From: JAJPJX01 sp964568355
Lineage (GTDB): Bacteria > Acidobacteriota > Terriglobia > Bryobacterales > Bryobacteraceae
Length of the DNA: 26,354 bases
NCBI GenBank assembly: GCA_964568355.1
Contig: CAZMRK010000191.1
Location: 1-26,354 of the forward strand
Reading direction: 5' to 3'
Part shown: in pieces, positions 5,554 through 13,618 of the stretch
Layout: every line of letters starts with the position of its first letter
Position numbering within the stretch: the first letter of the stretch is position 1
Made by a program: the position numbers and the translations under genes
The notes under the pieces: generated by a model
Told to the model about the DNA's origin: nothing
The model's input: the letters and a program-made list of their open reading frames with translations, nothing else
Database searches by the model: none

Positions 5554-7335
5554 TTGCGACCCTTTTCCCTCGCATTTCTACTCAGCTTCACGTGCGTCCT
5601 CGCGCAGCAGCCGGAACCGCGTCACGAGACCATCGTCGTAACCGGCACTGCGGAGCCCCTCACTCTGGAAGAGATCGATCGGGCGGTGACCGTACTCCAG
5701 GTAAAGCAACACGCCCTGGTATCCAACACCATCGTGGATTTCCTGCGGCTGGACCCGTCGCTCGATTTTCAGGAGCGCGCTCCCAACGGCATCCAGGCCG
5801 ACCTCTCCATCCGCGGCGCGGACTATGGCCAGACCCTCATCTTGCTCAACGGCATGCGCCTGAACGACGCCCAGTCGGCGCATCACAACATGGACATCCC
5901 CATTCCCCTCGAAGGCATTGACCGGATCGAGGTGCTCCGGGGAGCGGGGTCGACGCTGTATGGCGCCGACGCGGTCGGAGGCGTGGTCAATATCATCACC
6001 CAGCCCCCGGAGGCCTGGGATATGCGGCTGCGGACCTCGGTAGGGAACTTCGGGGTAAACCAGCAGCGGGCCACCCTGGGCGGATCGCTGGGCCGCCTGA
6101 GCGAGCAGTTGACCTTTTCCCGCGATTTTTCGAGCGGCTTCATGCCGGATCGTGACTACCGCAGCTTGGCCTTCTCTTCGGCCAGTCATCTGGTCACCGG
6201 GTGGGGTGCTTCCGATGTGATCCTGGCCTACAGCGACCGCCCCTTCGGCGCGGACCAGTTCTATGGCAACTACCCTTCCTGGGAAAACACCAAGACCTGG
6301 TTCGCCTCCCTGCAGCAGGCCTTTGGGGCCAATACATCGGCCGCTTTTTCCTATCGCCGGCATAGCGACCTGTTCGTGCTCTATCGCGACAATCCCAGCT
6401 ACTACACCAACCACCATTCCGATGAAACCTGGCAGTTGTCGCTGCGGCGCCGCGACGAGTTGTTTCGAGGAGGGAGCCTGAACTACGGTGTGGAAGGCTA
6501 TCACGATTCGATTCTCAGCACGAATCTGGGCAACCACAACCGCTATCGCGGCGCGGCCTATGCTTCGCTGGACATGCGCGCGCTGCGGCGCTTCTCGCTT
6601 TCGCTCGGCGTGCGGGAGGAGATCTATCGCTCCGTATCGGGCACCGTCAGCCCCACCATCTCCGGCGGGATGTGGTTAACCTCACGATGGAAATTGCGGG
6701 CCTCGGTGAGCCGCGCCTTTCGCGTGCCCAGCTATACCGACCTGTACTATCACGACCCGGCCAACCTCGGCAGCCCCAACCTGCGGCCGGAGCGCGCCTG
6801 GAACTACGAAGGCGGGCTCGAGTGGAACCCCGCTGGGCGCCTGCGGGGAGATGTGACTTTGTTCCACCGCCGGGTCAAGGATGGCCTCGACTACATCCGC
6901 TACACGCCGGACGATATCTGGAGAGCGGTCAACATCGCCAACCTGAGCTTCACCGGAGTGGAGACGGGTATCTCGCTCGCACCACGCCGCAGCCAGCGGC
7001 TGGATGTTCGCTACACCGGCTTGCGCGGGGCCGAGGACGCCGTGCCGGGGATCTATTCGAAATACGTTTTCAACTATCCGACACACTCCGGGACCGTTGC
7101 CTATCAGGCCAGCCTGCCGGCGGACGTACTGCTTCGCACGCGCCTCGGAGTGATCGATCGGCGCGCGCGCAAAGCCTATGCCCTGTGGGATTTATACTTG
7201 GCAGAGACGCGCGGGCGGATCCATCCATTCCTGCAGTTGACCAACCTGGTGAATGCCAGGTATGAAGAGATTCTGGGGGTGGCCATGCCGGGGCGGGGCG
7301 TGGTCGGAGGCATTGAAATCGTGGTGTTGAAGTAG
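5554..7335 (+). CDS. TonB-dependent outer-membrane receptor, BtuB-like
   Basis: This 593-residue receptor starts at TTG 5554, giving a signal peptide MRPFSLAFLLSFTCVLAQ. A plug domain follows (about 25-150): HETIVVTGTAEPLTLEE resembles a TonB box and start of plug, and SIRGADYGQTLILLNGMRLND, IDRIEVLRGAGSTLYGADA and GGVVNIIT are typical plug motifs. The remainder is a beta-barrel ending GGIEIVVLK. The compact barrel and motif spacing resemble vitamin B12 or small-siderophore receptors, but no ligand can be named, and no cobalamin riboswitch fits in the 30-nt gap upstream. It would import a scarce ligand using energy from TonB-ExbBD, which is not encoded in this window. It lies 30 nt after lepB. 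Confidence 0.88.
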   Translation: MRPFSLAFLLSFTCVLAQQPEPRHETIVVTGTAEPLTLEEIDRAVTVLQVKQHALVSNTIVDFLRLDPSLDFQERAPNGIQADLSIRGADYGQTLILLNGMRLNDAQSAHHNMDIPIPLEGIDRIEVLRGAGSTLYGADAVGGVVNIITQPPEAWDMRLRTSVGNFGVNQQRATLGGSLGRLSEQLTFSRDFSSGFMPDRDYRSLAFSSASHLVTGWGASDVILAYSDRPFGADQFYGNYPSWENTKTWFASLQQAFGANTSAAFSYRRHSDLFVLYRDNPSYYTNHHSDETWQLSLRRRDELFRGGSLNYGVEGYHDSILSTNLGNHNRYRGAAYASLDMRALRRFSLSLGVREEIYRSVSGTVSPTISGGMWLTSRWKLRASVSRAFRVPSYTDLYYHDPANLGSPNLRPERAWNYEGGLEWNPAGRLRGDVTLFHRRVKDGLDYIRYTPDDIWRAVNIANLSFTGVETGISLAPRRSQRLDVRYTGLRGAEDAVPGIYSKYVFNYPTHSGTVAYQASLPADVLLRTRLGVIDRRARKAYALWDLYLAETRGRIHPFLQLTNLVNARYEEILGVAMPGRGVVGGIEIVVLK

Positions 7336-7402
7336 GGCGGGCGAACTTCGCCTCGTCTGGAGAACTGGGGTACACTATTTTTATTCGAGGCAGGATTCAT
7401 TT

Positions 7403-8872
7403 TTGAGTCGTTTTGCTCTTCCCGCCATCCTGACGGTAGTATTGGCGGCTAACGCCAGCCCCTCCGAGCGCGGCCAACTTGACGCAAGCCCCACGCTTTT
7501 TACGGTGATGGCGGCTCTGGACGCGGCCGGCGTCGCTGCCGATGTGGACTCGCCTAACAACCATCCGTTGCGCGCGGCCGTTCGCAAGGAACTGACGAAA
7601 CAGACCTTACCTTCTGTGAAGGCGTTGCAGGAGTTCTTTGCGGAGCACCGCCGTCGCGATCCTATTTCAGACCTGAATCAATACATTTCCTTCGCGCTCA
7701 CCTACGGCGATCCGCCGATGTTCGAGCCCAAGGTGCGCGACGTGGAGATTCCCCCCGATGCGGCGCAATTGCAAGGCCTGACCTCCCTGCTCACGCGGTT
7801 TTATGAAGAAGGTCACGTGGAGAATCTGTGGAGGCGCTCGCAACCGGCCATCGAGCAGGCCATCGAGCATTATCACGGACCGATTGCAGACCTGGTACTG
7901 CAGGTTCATGCTTATCTGAGAACCCCTACCAACAGCCCTTCTTTCGGCCGCCGCTTTCAGATCTTCGTTTGCCTTCTGGCGCCTCCCAATCAGGTGCAGA
8001 CCCGCAGCTACGGCGATGACTACTACGTGGTGATCACGCCCTCGCCCGATATTCAGATGCAGGAGATCCGGCACGCCTACCTGCACTACATGCTGGACCC
8101 TCTGGCCACCAAGAATTCCGAAGTGATTCTGCGCAAGCGCGGGCTCAGCGACCATGCCGCGCGCGCCACCGCGCTGCCGGAGCACTACAAAGAGGATTTC
8201 CTGCTGCTGACTACCGAATCGTTGATCAAGGCGGTGGAGGCGCGCCTGGATCACAAACCGGCCGAGGCGGAGCAGGCGCTGAAGGAAGGATTTATCCTGG
8301 CTCCTTACTTCTCCGAGGCCCTGGTCGGGTATGAGAAAGATCAGATCTCGATGCGCTTCTCATTTCCCGAGATGGTCAAAGCGATCGACCTTCGGAAAGA
8401 GGACGCTCGCCTGTCGCAGGTGCAGTTTGTTACGGAACTGCCGGTGAAGCGCGCGCGCGTGGCTCCACCGGAGCCTCCCAAACCTCCAACCGGCGCGGAA
8501 AAGACCATGGAAGAGGCCGAACAAGCCTACAGCGATCGCAATTTGGACAAGGCCAAGAAGGGCTATCTGCGCGTCCTTCAGGAGACGGAAGACAAAGTGC
8601 TGCACGCCAAGGCATACTATGGACTGGCGCGCATCGCGATTTTGCAGAAAGACCCTGAGACAGCGGAGCGGCTATTTCAGAAGACTCTGGTGTGTGCTCC
8701 GGAGCCTTCGGTAAAGGCCTGGACCCTGGTATACCTGGGCAGATTGTCGGATGCGGCGGGCGAACAGGCGCAGGCGGCCAAGTATTTTCAGGATGCTCTG
8801 GGGGTTTCCGGCGCTTCGGTGGCGGCTCATAAGGCGGCCGAGCAAGGTGTCCAACAGAGCCTCAAACGGTAA
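7403..8872 (+). CDS. Exported TPR-repeat protein with HxxxH motif, unknown function
   Basis: The 489-residue protein starts at TTG 7403, giving a signal peptide MSRFALPAILTVVLAANAS; a weak GGCAGG ribosome site lies upstream. The middle part has no family I can name. It contains EIRHAYLHYMLDPL (residues about 221-234), an HxxxH pattern like that of zinc metallopeptidases but with Ala-Tyr-Leu between the histidines instead of the usual Glu. The C-terminal third (about 365-489) is a series of helical TPR repeats: EEAEQAYSDRNLDKAKKGYL, KAYYGLARIAILQKDPETAE and VYLGRLSDAAGEQAQAAKYF. TPRs usually hold protein partners together. It is followed after 32 nt by a second TPR protein and then rnc, so the three may be one transcript. 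Confidence 0.72.
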   Translation: MSRFALPAILTVVLAANASPSERGQLDASPTLFTVMAALDAAGVAADVDSPNNHPLRAAVRKELTKQTLPSVKALQEFFAEHRRRDPISDLNQYISFALTYGDPPMFEPKVRDVEIPPDAAQLQGLTSLLTRFYEEGHVENLWRRSQPAIEQAIEHYHGPIADLVLQVHAYLRTPTNSPSFGRRFQIFVCLLAPPNQVQTRSYGDDYYVVITPSPDIQMQEIRHAYLHYMLDPLATKNSEVILRKRGLSDHAARATALPEHYKEDFLLLTTESLIKAVEARLDHKPAEAEQALKEGFILAPYFSEALVGYEKDQISMRFSFPEMVKAIDLRKEDARLSQVQFVTELPVKRARVAPPEPPKPPTGAEKTMEEAEQAYSDRNLDKAKKGYLRVLQETEDKVLHAKAYYGLARIAILQKDPETAERLFQKTLVCAPEPSVKAWTLVYLGRLSDAAGEQAQAAKYFQDALGVSGASVAAHKAAEQGVQQSLKR

Positions 8873-8904
8873 GAAGTCATAAAGACAACCCGAAGGAGTT
8901 TTTC

Positions 8905-9717
8905 ATGAATCGACTCATCATTGGCGGTATCCTGGCACTGGCTACCGGCGTTTCCAGTCTGATGGCGCAGAAGCCGCCCCAGCCCAAGTCCCAGAAGGAA
9001 GTAGAAGCGCTCCAGGCGATGTTCAATGCGCAGGATCCGGACACCCGGATCAAAGCTGCGGAAGATCTGTTGGCCAAGTTCTCCGACACGGAGTTCAAGA
9101 GCATCGCGCTCTACTTCGAGGCTGCCTCCTATGAACAGAAGGGCGACTTCGACAAGGTCGTCATCTATGGCGAGCGCACGCTCGAAGCCGACCCGAAGAA
9201 CTACCAGGCCATGCTGCTCCTGGCGCGGCAGATTGCCGTCCACACCCGCGAGCACGATCTGGACAAGGAAGAGAAGCTGAACAAAGCCGATAAGTATGCC
9301 AAAAGCGCTTTGGACACCGTGAAAGATGCGCCCAAGCCCAATCCGCAGATGACGGATCAGCAGTGGGATGAGGCCAAGAAAGATCTCACGGCACAGGCTC
9401 ACGAAGCCCAGGGACTGTCTGCCATGGTCCGCAAGAAATACGATGTGGCGGTCAACGAGTTCAAATTTGCCGTCGACAATTCGGCGACTCCCGATCCGGC
9501 GACCATGGTGCGGTTGGGCGCGGCCTATAATCTGAGCGGCAAGCCCGATGACGCGGTGGCGATCCTGGATAAGGTGATGGCGTTGCCGAACCTGCATCCT
9601 TCCATCCGGCAGTTTGCCCAGGCCGAGCGGGTTCGCGCCGTACAGGCCAAGAACGGCGGAAAGGCTCCCGCTCCCGCGGCTCCTGCTCCGCCGCAAGTCG
9701 AAGTGAAGAAGCCCTAA
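8905..9717 (+). CDS. Exported TPR-repeat protein, unknown function
   Basis: This 270-residue protein has a clear signal peptide (MNRLIIGGILALATGVSSLMAQ, cleavage likely after MAQ). The mature part is helical and TPR-like: FEAASYEQKGDFDKVVIYGE, AHEAQGLSAMVRKKYDVAVN and VRLGAAYNLSGKPDDAVAIL each fit the repeat. A Lys/Glu-rich stretch lies near 125-165, and an Ala/Pro-rich tail ends the protein. The ATG at 8905 has an AAGGAG ribosome site about 8 nt upstream. Function is unknown; such proteins scaffold periplasmic complexes. It lies 10 nt upstream of rnc and 32 nt after another TPR gene. Confidence 0.75.
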   Translation: MNRLIIGGILALATGVSSLMAQKPPQPKSQKEVEALQAMFNAQDPDTRIKAAEDLLAKFSDTEFKSIALYFEAASYEQKGDFDKVVIYGERTLEADPKNYQAMLLLARQIAVHTREHDLDKEEKLNKADKYAKSALDTVKDAPKPNPQMTDQQWDEAKKDLTAQAHEAQGLSAMVRKKYDVAVNEFKFAVDNSATPDPATMVRLGAAYNLSGKPDDAVAILDKVMALPNLHPSIRQFAQAERVRAVQAKNGGKAPAPAAPAPPQVEVKKP

Positions 9718-9727
9718 TCGGTCTCCG

Positions 9728-10456
9728 ATGCGCGCGGACCTGGCCGGTCTCGAAGAGACCATAGGCTTCCAGTTCAACAACCGGGAGATCCTTCTCCGCG
9801 CGCTGACCCACAGCTCGCACGTCCACGAAAAAAACGCTGCCGGCTGCACCGGGTCTCTGCGCGACAATGAGCGCCTGGAGTTCCTGGGGGATTCCGTACT
9901 CGGATTTCTGGTCAGCGAAGAGTTGATTCGCCGTCTGCCGGAAGAATCTGAGGGGCGGCTTTCCAAGATCAAAGCCCGCCTGGTCAGCGCCGCCTATCTT
10001 TACGAGGTGGCGCAACAGATCCACCTGGGACAATATCTGAAGCTGGGACGCGGCGAAGAAATGAATGGCGGCCGCACCAAGAAGACCCTGCTGGTGGATG
10101 CGCTCGAAGCCCTGATCGCCGCGATTTATCTGGACGGAGGCATGGACCCCACCCGCGAGTTTCTGCGCCGCTTTCTGCTGGAACCGGCTGCCTCCGAACT
10201 GATTCTCCTCGAAGAGCAGCTTCCGCAGAACGTGATGGATTTTAAAAGCGCCTTGCAGGAAATCACCCAGGCGCGCAAACTGCCGCAGCCCCGCTATGTC
10301 ATCGTCAAAGAGCGCGGTCCGGAGCATTCCAAAACCTTCACCGTAGAAGTACGGGTCGGCAAGGAATGGGTCGGGCAGGCCGACGGCTTCACCAAGAAGA
10401 GCGCGGCGCAAAATGCCGCCCGCGAAGTCTATCGGCGCATCGCCGGCGTAAGCTGA
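9728..10456 (+). CDS. rnc: Ribonuclease III
   Basis: RNase III cuts double-stranded RNA, maturing rRNA and trimming structured mRNAs in the cytoplasm. The 242-residue sequence has the family signature NERLEFLGD at 47-55 and the second metal-binding set in LVDALEALIAAIYLDGG (Asp123, Glu126). A C-terminal double-stranded RNA-binding domain (about 170-240) ends in ADGFTKKSAAQNAAREVYRR. All catalytic acidic residues are present and the length is normal. The ATG at 9728 starts 10 nt after the TPR gene's stop, so the gene is probably co-transcribed with the TPR genes. The next gene downstream is convergent. Confidence 0.96.
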   Translation: MRADLAGLEETIGFQFNNREILLRALTHSSHVHEKNAAGCTGSLRDNERLEFLGDSVLGFLVSEELIRRLPEESEGRLSKIKARLVSAAYLYEVAQQIHLGQYLKLGRGEEMNGGRTKKTLLVDALEALIAAIYLDGGMDPTREFLRRFLLEPAASELILLEEQLPQNVMDFKSALQEITQARKLPQPRYVIVKERGPEHSKTFTVEVRVGKEWVGQADGFTKKSAAQNAAREVYRRIAGVS

Positions 10457-10550
10457 CGAGCAGGACGCGAATCCAGAAAAATCCGGGGATCCTGCGGCAG
10501 ATGTCTCGACCTCGTTCCCCGGCAATGCTCGGCCCAGCACAATCGCAGCA
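10457..10550. other. Intergenic gap between convergent genes, with a possible hairpin
   Basis: These 94 bases separate the ends of rnc and the nitrilase gene. CCGGGGA (10483-10489) can pair with TCCCCGG (10516-10522) across a 26-nt loop, which could help end transcription from both sides. There is no T-tract on either strand, so the terminator reading is weak. Nothing else is recognisable. Confidence 0.3.
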
Positions 10551-11843
10551 CTAATAACGATTGTTCAAATCCAGGCGGACCTCTTTCTGGAAGCGCTGGT
10601 GCATGTTGCCCAGCCACGCGTCCAGATAGCGCTTGTTCAGGTCGATGGTCGCGGTGGCAGCCGTGCCTCGCTGCTGCGCTACCGAGAGAACCTCTCCATT
10701 CGGATCGAGAATGTAGGTCGGATAGTCGTATCCCGACGACGCCAGAAACACCTGGTTCTCAATCGCCCGAGCCTTGCCCAGCGGCTCGCTGCCTCCCCAG
10801 ATCGGCATCAGAATCAGCTCCGCGCCCCGCAGGGTCAGGTTGCGGGCCGGGTCGGCGTATTGCAGATCCCAGCAGATCATCATGCCCACCTTGCCGAAAT
10901 CGGTCTGAAAAACAGGGTAGTCCGAACCGGGCGTCAGGCCCCCTTCGAGCTCTTCCCTGGGCAGATAGACCTTGCGGTATTTCCCTAACAACTGTCCCGC
11001 CCGGTCGATGAGCACCGCGGTGTTGTACATGGCCGTCCCTTCCCGCTCGAAAATACCGGCCACGATGTAGGCGTGCTTCTTGCGCGCCATCTCGCCCAAC
11101 CGCGCCGTGGTCGGCCCGGGCACCGGTTCGGCTACATCGGCGTACTTCTTGCCGGTGTTGACGACGGTGATGCCTTCGGGCAGAAGGATGATATCCGCCT
11201 TGGTCGTAAGGCGGTCCACCTGCTCCAGGAACTGGCCTACCACTTCCGAGGAGGATGCCTGGCGGCTGGGCCGGTAGTTGATGGATTCAACGATCACCTT
11301 GCGCGGCGCGGGCGCCTCGATCTGGTCGAAGGAGACCTCGTCCCACCAGACGGTCGAAGTCGGAGCATTGGCCAGGAACAACTGAATCTGGGCGCCGGTG
11401 GCCTCCGTGGGCGCGGTGGCGTCGAGCGAGAGGCGCGTCCATTCGCCCTGGCGCTCGGAAGCGTAGACATATTCGGGCTGGCCGGCCCGCCGGCCTTCCC
11501 CCTTCACCCAGTTGATGCGCGCCAGCACCTGCCCGCGCTCATATTGCACGCCTTCCGTGCGATACCAGGCGGAAAGGTGATACCACGTTCCGGGCTGGAT
11601 GCCGCTGACCGTGTGAACCCAGCCGCCCCAGGCAGCCGGATTGCTGTTGCCGGAGATGGCCAGCGAGCCGGCGGCAGATCGGGCGTGGACGCGGTCCACG
11701 AACGTGCGCGGCATGATCTCCGGCCGGGGAGCCCACGTGGTCCAGGCGGAGGGTTCGGGGCGGATATGTAGTGGGGCGGCCGAAACCACCCCGGGGAACA
11801 ACAGCAGCGCGGCCAGGAACGTCAGCCAAATGCCCGATTTCAT
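10551..11843 (-). CDS. Exported nitrilase-family carbon-nitrogen hydrolase with a carbohydrate-binding-like N-terminal domain
   Basis: The 430-residue protein, counted from ATG at 11843, starts MKSGIWLTFLAALLLFPG, a signal peptide. An N-terminal beta-sandwich-like region (about 25-175) with SLAISGNSNPAAWGGW and GTWYHLSAWYRTEGV resembles carbohydrate-binding modules. The C-terminal nitrilase domain carries the Glu-Lys-Cys triad: Glu223 in ILLPEGI, Lys291 in GKYRKVYLP and Cys324 in MMICWDLQYAD. Nitrilase-family enzymes cut non-peptide C-N bonds such as amides. An extracytoplasmic form fused to a binding module is unusual, and the substrate is unknown. The open frame extends upstream to 11954, but the signal peptide and a -10-like box support 11843. 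It follows a CBM9-like gene by 26 nt. Confidence 0.85.
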   Translation of the reverse strand: MKSGIWLTFLAALLLFPGVVSAAPLHIRPEPSAWTTWAPRPEIMPRTFVDRVHARSAAGSLAISGNSNPAAWGGWVHTVSGIQPGTWYHLSAWYRTEGVQYERGQVLARINWVKGEGRRAGQPEYVYASERQGEWTRLSLDATAPTEATGAQIQLFLANAPTSTVWWDEVSFDQIEAPAPRKVIVESINYRPSRQASSSEVVGQFLEQVDRLTTKADIILLPEGITVVNTGKKYADVAEPVPGPTTARLGEMARKKHAYIVAGIFEREGTAMYNTAVLIDRAGQLLGKYRKVYLPREELEGGLTPGSDYPVFQTDFGKVGMMICWDLQYADPARNLTLRGAELILMPIWGGSEPLGKARAIENQVFLASSGYDYPTYILDPNGEVLSVAQQRGTAATATIDLNKRYLDAWLGNMHQRFQKEVRLDLNNRY

Positions 11844-11849
11844 GGATAG

Positions 11850-11855
11850 AGTATA
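11850..11855 (-). promoter_or_regulatory. -10-like TATACT, 6 nt before the start codon (minus strand)
   Basis: On the minus strand TATACT is followed by CTATCC and the ATG at 11843. There is no ribosome-binding site, which suggests a separate leaderless transcript for the nitrilase gene, starting in the 26-nt gap after the CBM9-like gene. Confidence 0.45.
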
Positions 11856-11869
11856 GCAGGGGCTTCCCC

Positions 11870-12667
11870 CTACGTACCCACCACTTTGGTAGTGAAGCGG
11901 ACGTTGGGGAAGACTTCCGGGATGTGGGAATCGTAGTGCCCGTGCCGGTTCCACGTCCAGCCGGCAGAGCGTGCGAGCATCTTGCCGTGGCGGTCCTTTT
12001 GTTCAAAACGCGAACAGTCGATGCGCCAGACATCGCCGTCGCGCGGGGGCAGGGAACGGCCGTCGGCGAGCCCGTAGAAGCCCTTCCAGGGGAAGGCCAG
12101 TTCCACGGTCCAGCCCTTATCTACATCGTTGTGGCGATTGAGTGTGCCGTCGATGTGCACTGCGTGGAGAAGCCCCGGGAAGTCCCAATCCATAATGCCC
12201 CAGCGCTCCCCGCGCGGGTGGATGTGGCCGCCGATGCCGGATAGCGTCATGGTCTTGTGTGCTTGCGGATCCCATTCGGGCTTCCCGTAATAGGGGCTGC
12301 CCGGTTTCATGACGTCCTTCCAGATCCAGAAAACCTCGTAAATGGTATTGAGCGCGTTGATCTCGAATTCGTAGTAGGCGTCTTTGGCCCCGATGAACAC
12401 CTCCACGTCGTTGTCCTGATAGATCGGGGAGTCGCGTTCGGTGAGTGTGGCCCATACGTCGGGCTCCTCCACGGTAAAGCCGAAGTAGAGATACTGGTCG
12501 TCCCATAGCAAAGCCACGCGGGAGTCATGCCAGGCCGGCTCGCCGGTCACGATATCCACGAAAGGAGTAGACTTGGGCGCCATTCGCCAGGAAGGCTCGT
12601 CGAGTTTACCGTCGACGGTGATCGGCCCGGCGGCCCGGTAGCAGGTATAGTGCGCGACATCGGACAT
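11870..12667 (-). CDS. CBM9-like carbohydrate-binding family protein
   Basis: About 265 residues with the features of the family 9 carbohydrate-binding fold seen in many stand-alone bacterial proteins. The start GPITVDGKLDEPSW is followed by VALLWDDQYLYFGFTVEEP and DNDVEVFIGA, and later WTVELAFPW, GDVWRIDCSRFEQ and FPNVRFT. The conserved aromatic residues of the sugar-binding face appear to be present. There is no signal peptide with the start at 12667 (MSDVAHYTC). The frame is open to 12730, but the extra residues look non-conserved; the start is uncertain, since a GAGGAG lies directly against this ATG. It probably binds or modifies a glycan; catalysis is not evident. The nitrilase gene follows 26 nt later and may act on the same material. 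Confidence 0.78.
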   Translation of the reverse strand: MSDVAHYTCYRAAGPITVDGKLDEPSWRMAPKSTPFVDIVTGEPAWHDSRVALLWDDQYLYFGFTVEEPDVWATLTERDSPIYQDNDVEVFIGAKDAYYEFEINALNTIYEVFWIWKDVMKPGSPYYGKPEWDPQAHKTMTLSGIGGHIHPRGERWGIMDWDFPGLLHAVHIDGTLNRHNDVDKGWTVELAFPWKGFYGLADGRSLPPRDGDVWRIDCSRFEQKDRHGKMLARSAGWTWNRHGHYDSHIPEVFPNVRFTTKVVGT

Positions 12668-12833
12668 CTCCTCATTGGAACCCGATCCGGCGGCATTCAC
12701 AAGCATCGCGCAAGGCCTGGCCGTATCCACCGGCCGGCTGCCGCAGCCTCCCGGCTTCCATCAGAAACTCGCCGAAGCATCCATCTGCTGGATGTAGCGC
12801 GCACCCGCCGGCGACAAGCCTTCGCTCCCGGAA

Positions 12834-12839
12834 TAAACT
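12834..12839 (+). promoter_or_regulatory. -10-like TAAACT, 6 nt before the start codon
   Basis: TAAACT is followed by GGACCT and the ATG at 12846, with no ribosome-binding site. This fits a leaderless transcript for the DUF1572 gene, which stands alone between minus-strand genes and so needs its own promoter. Confidence 0.5.
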
Positions 12840-12845
12840 GGACCT

Positions 12846-13394
12846 ATGGCGTTGCAATTCACTACGTCCTATCTGGAGGATTCCTTATCGCTGTTCCGCT
12901 ACTACAAGGCCCTTGCGGAACACGCCATGGAGCAGGTCGCCGACGAGCAGCTTTTCCTTTCTCTGGACGAAGAAGCGAATTCGATCGCAATCATTGTGAA
13001 GCATATGGCGGGCAACATGCGTTCGCGCTGGACCGACTTTCTGACCACCGATGGAGAGAAGCCGGATCGCCATCGCGACGGCGAGTTTGTCGATCCACCC
13101 CAGACCCGCAAGGCTCTGCTGGAGATGTGGGAGGACGGCTGGGCGCGCGTATTCCGGGCCCTGGAGCCGCTGTCCGACGCCGATCTCGCACGCACCGTCA
13201 CCATCCGCGGCGAACCGCATAGCGTGATGCAGGCCGTGAACCGGCAGGTCGCGCATTACACCCATCACATCGGGCAGATCGTCCTGCTCGCCAAACATTT
13301 TGCGCACGACCACTGGCGCTCGCTCAGCATTCCCCGCAACCGCTCGACCGACTTCAATCAAAAGGTCGCCGCGGGACAAGCCAGCCAGCGCTAG
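12846..13394 (+). CDS. DUF1572/DinB-fold family protein
   Basis: This 182-residue protein matches the DUF1572 branch of the DinB-like four-helix family. SLSLFRYYKALAEHAMEQ is the first helix, SIAIIVKHMAGNMRSRWTDF carries His53, and NRQVAHYTHHIGQIVLLAKH carries His137 and His140/141. In this fold three histidines spaced this way bind a metal. Some relatives are thiol-S-transferases or damage-induced proteins, but the role of this branch is unknown. It is a lone plus-strand gene whose divergent neighbour is the CBM9-like gene. A REP-like fragment begins right at its stop codon. Confidence 0.82.
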   Translation: MALQFTTSYLEDSLSLFRYYKALAEHAMEQVADEQLFLSLDEEANSIAIIVKHMAGNMRSRWTDFLTTDGEKPDRHRDGEFVDPPQTRKALLEMWEDGWARVFRALEPLSDADLARTVTIRGEPHSVMQAVNRQVAHYTHHIGQIVLLAKHFAHDHWRSLSIPRNRSTDFNQKVAAGQASQR

Positions 13395-13406
13395 TAGCGC
13401 CCGCTT
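13394..13406 (+). repeat. REP-like repeat, copy C (truncated)
   Basis: GTAGCGCCCGCTT matches the first 13 bases of copies B and D and then diverges, so only the left arm of the first hairpin remains. It starts within the stop codon region of the DUF1572 gene, the same position copy B takes after the sugar dehydrogenase. Confidence 0.5.
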
Positions 13407-13421
13407 TGGGGTTTGCCCGGA

Positions 13422-13438
13422 ACGCAGGTATTCTGCGT
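13422..13438. other. Small perfect hairpin in the intergenic region
   Basis: ACGCAG (13422-13427) pairs with CTGCGT (13433-13438) around GTATT, 28 nt after the DUF1572 stop. It could mark the mRNA end, but there is no T-tract. Further on, GACCGGAT (13469-13476) and ATCCGGTC (13527-13534) form a wider inverted repeat of unknown meaning. Confidence 0.3.
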
Positions 13439-13543
13439 GGAATCTGCGACGCATTACGCTAGTACCGTGACCGGATAATTTCGTTTGTCCGCTTGTGCTT
13501 CAGTGCCGGAACCGACGAACCGAATCATCCGGTCGCAGCACTG

Positions 13544-13586
13544 GTAGCGCCCGCTTTGAGCGGGCAGCGTCGATTTCAGTCGACGG
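13544..13586 (+). repeat. REP-like double-hairpin repeat, copy D
   Basis: GCCCGCT (13549-13555) pairs with AGCGGGC (13559-13565), and CGTCGA (13568-13573) pairs with TCGACG (13580-13585). The order, orientation and flanking bases match copy B at 2175-2216; the loops differ (TTG versus TTCA, TTTCAG versus CTTCGA) while the stems are kept. That pattern fits selection on structure. Confidence 0.75.
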
Positions 13587-13618
13587 CTGAAGTTTGGAGC
13601 GAGCGATGCCCGCGCGCC

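Noticed and set aside
8827..9972. Long minus-strand frame opposite the second TPR gene and rnc
   Set aside because: The plus strand encodes RNase III with all its catalytic motifs, and the antisense product has no family features.
12668..12845. Possible small minus-strand gene or gene remnant between the CBM9-like and DUF1572 genes
   Set aside because: Short open frames exist (for example 12672-12857), but they have no ribosome site, no recognisable motif, and overlap the DUF1572 start and its promoter box.
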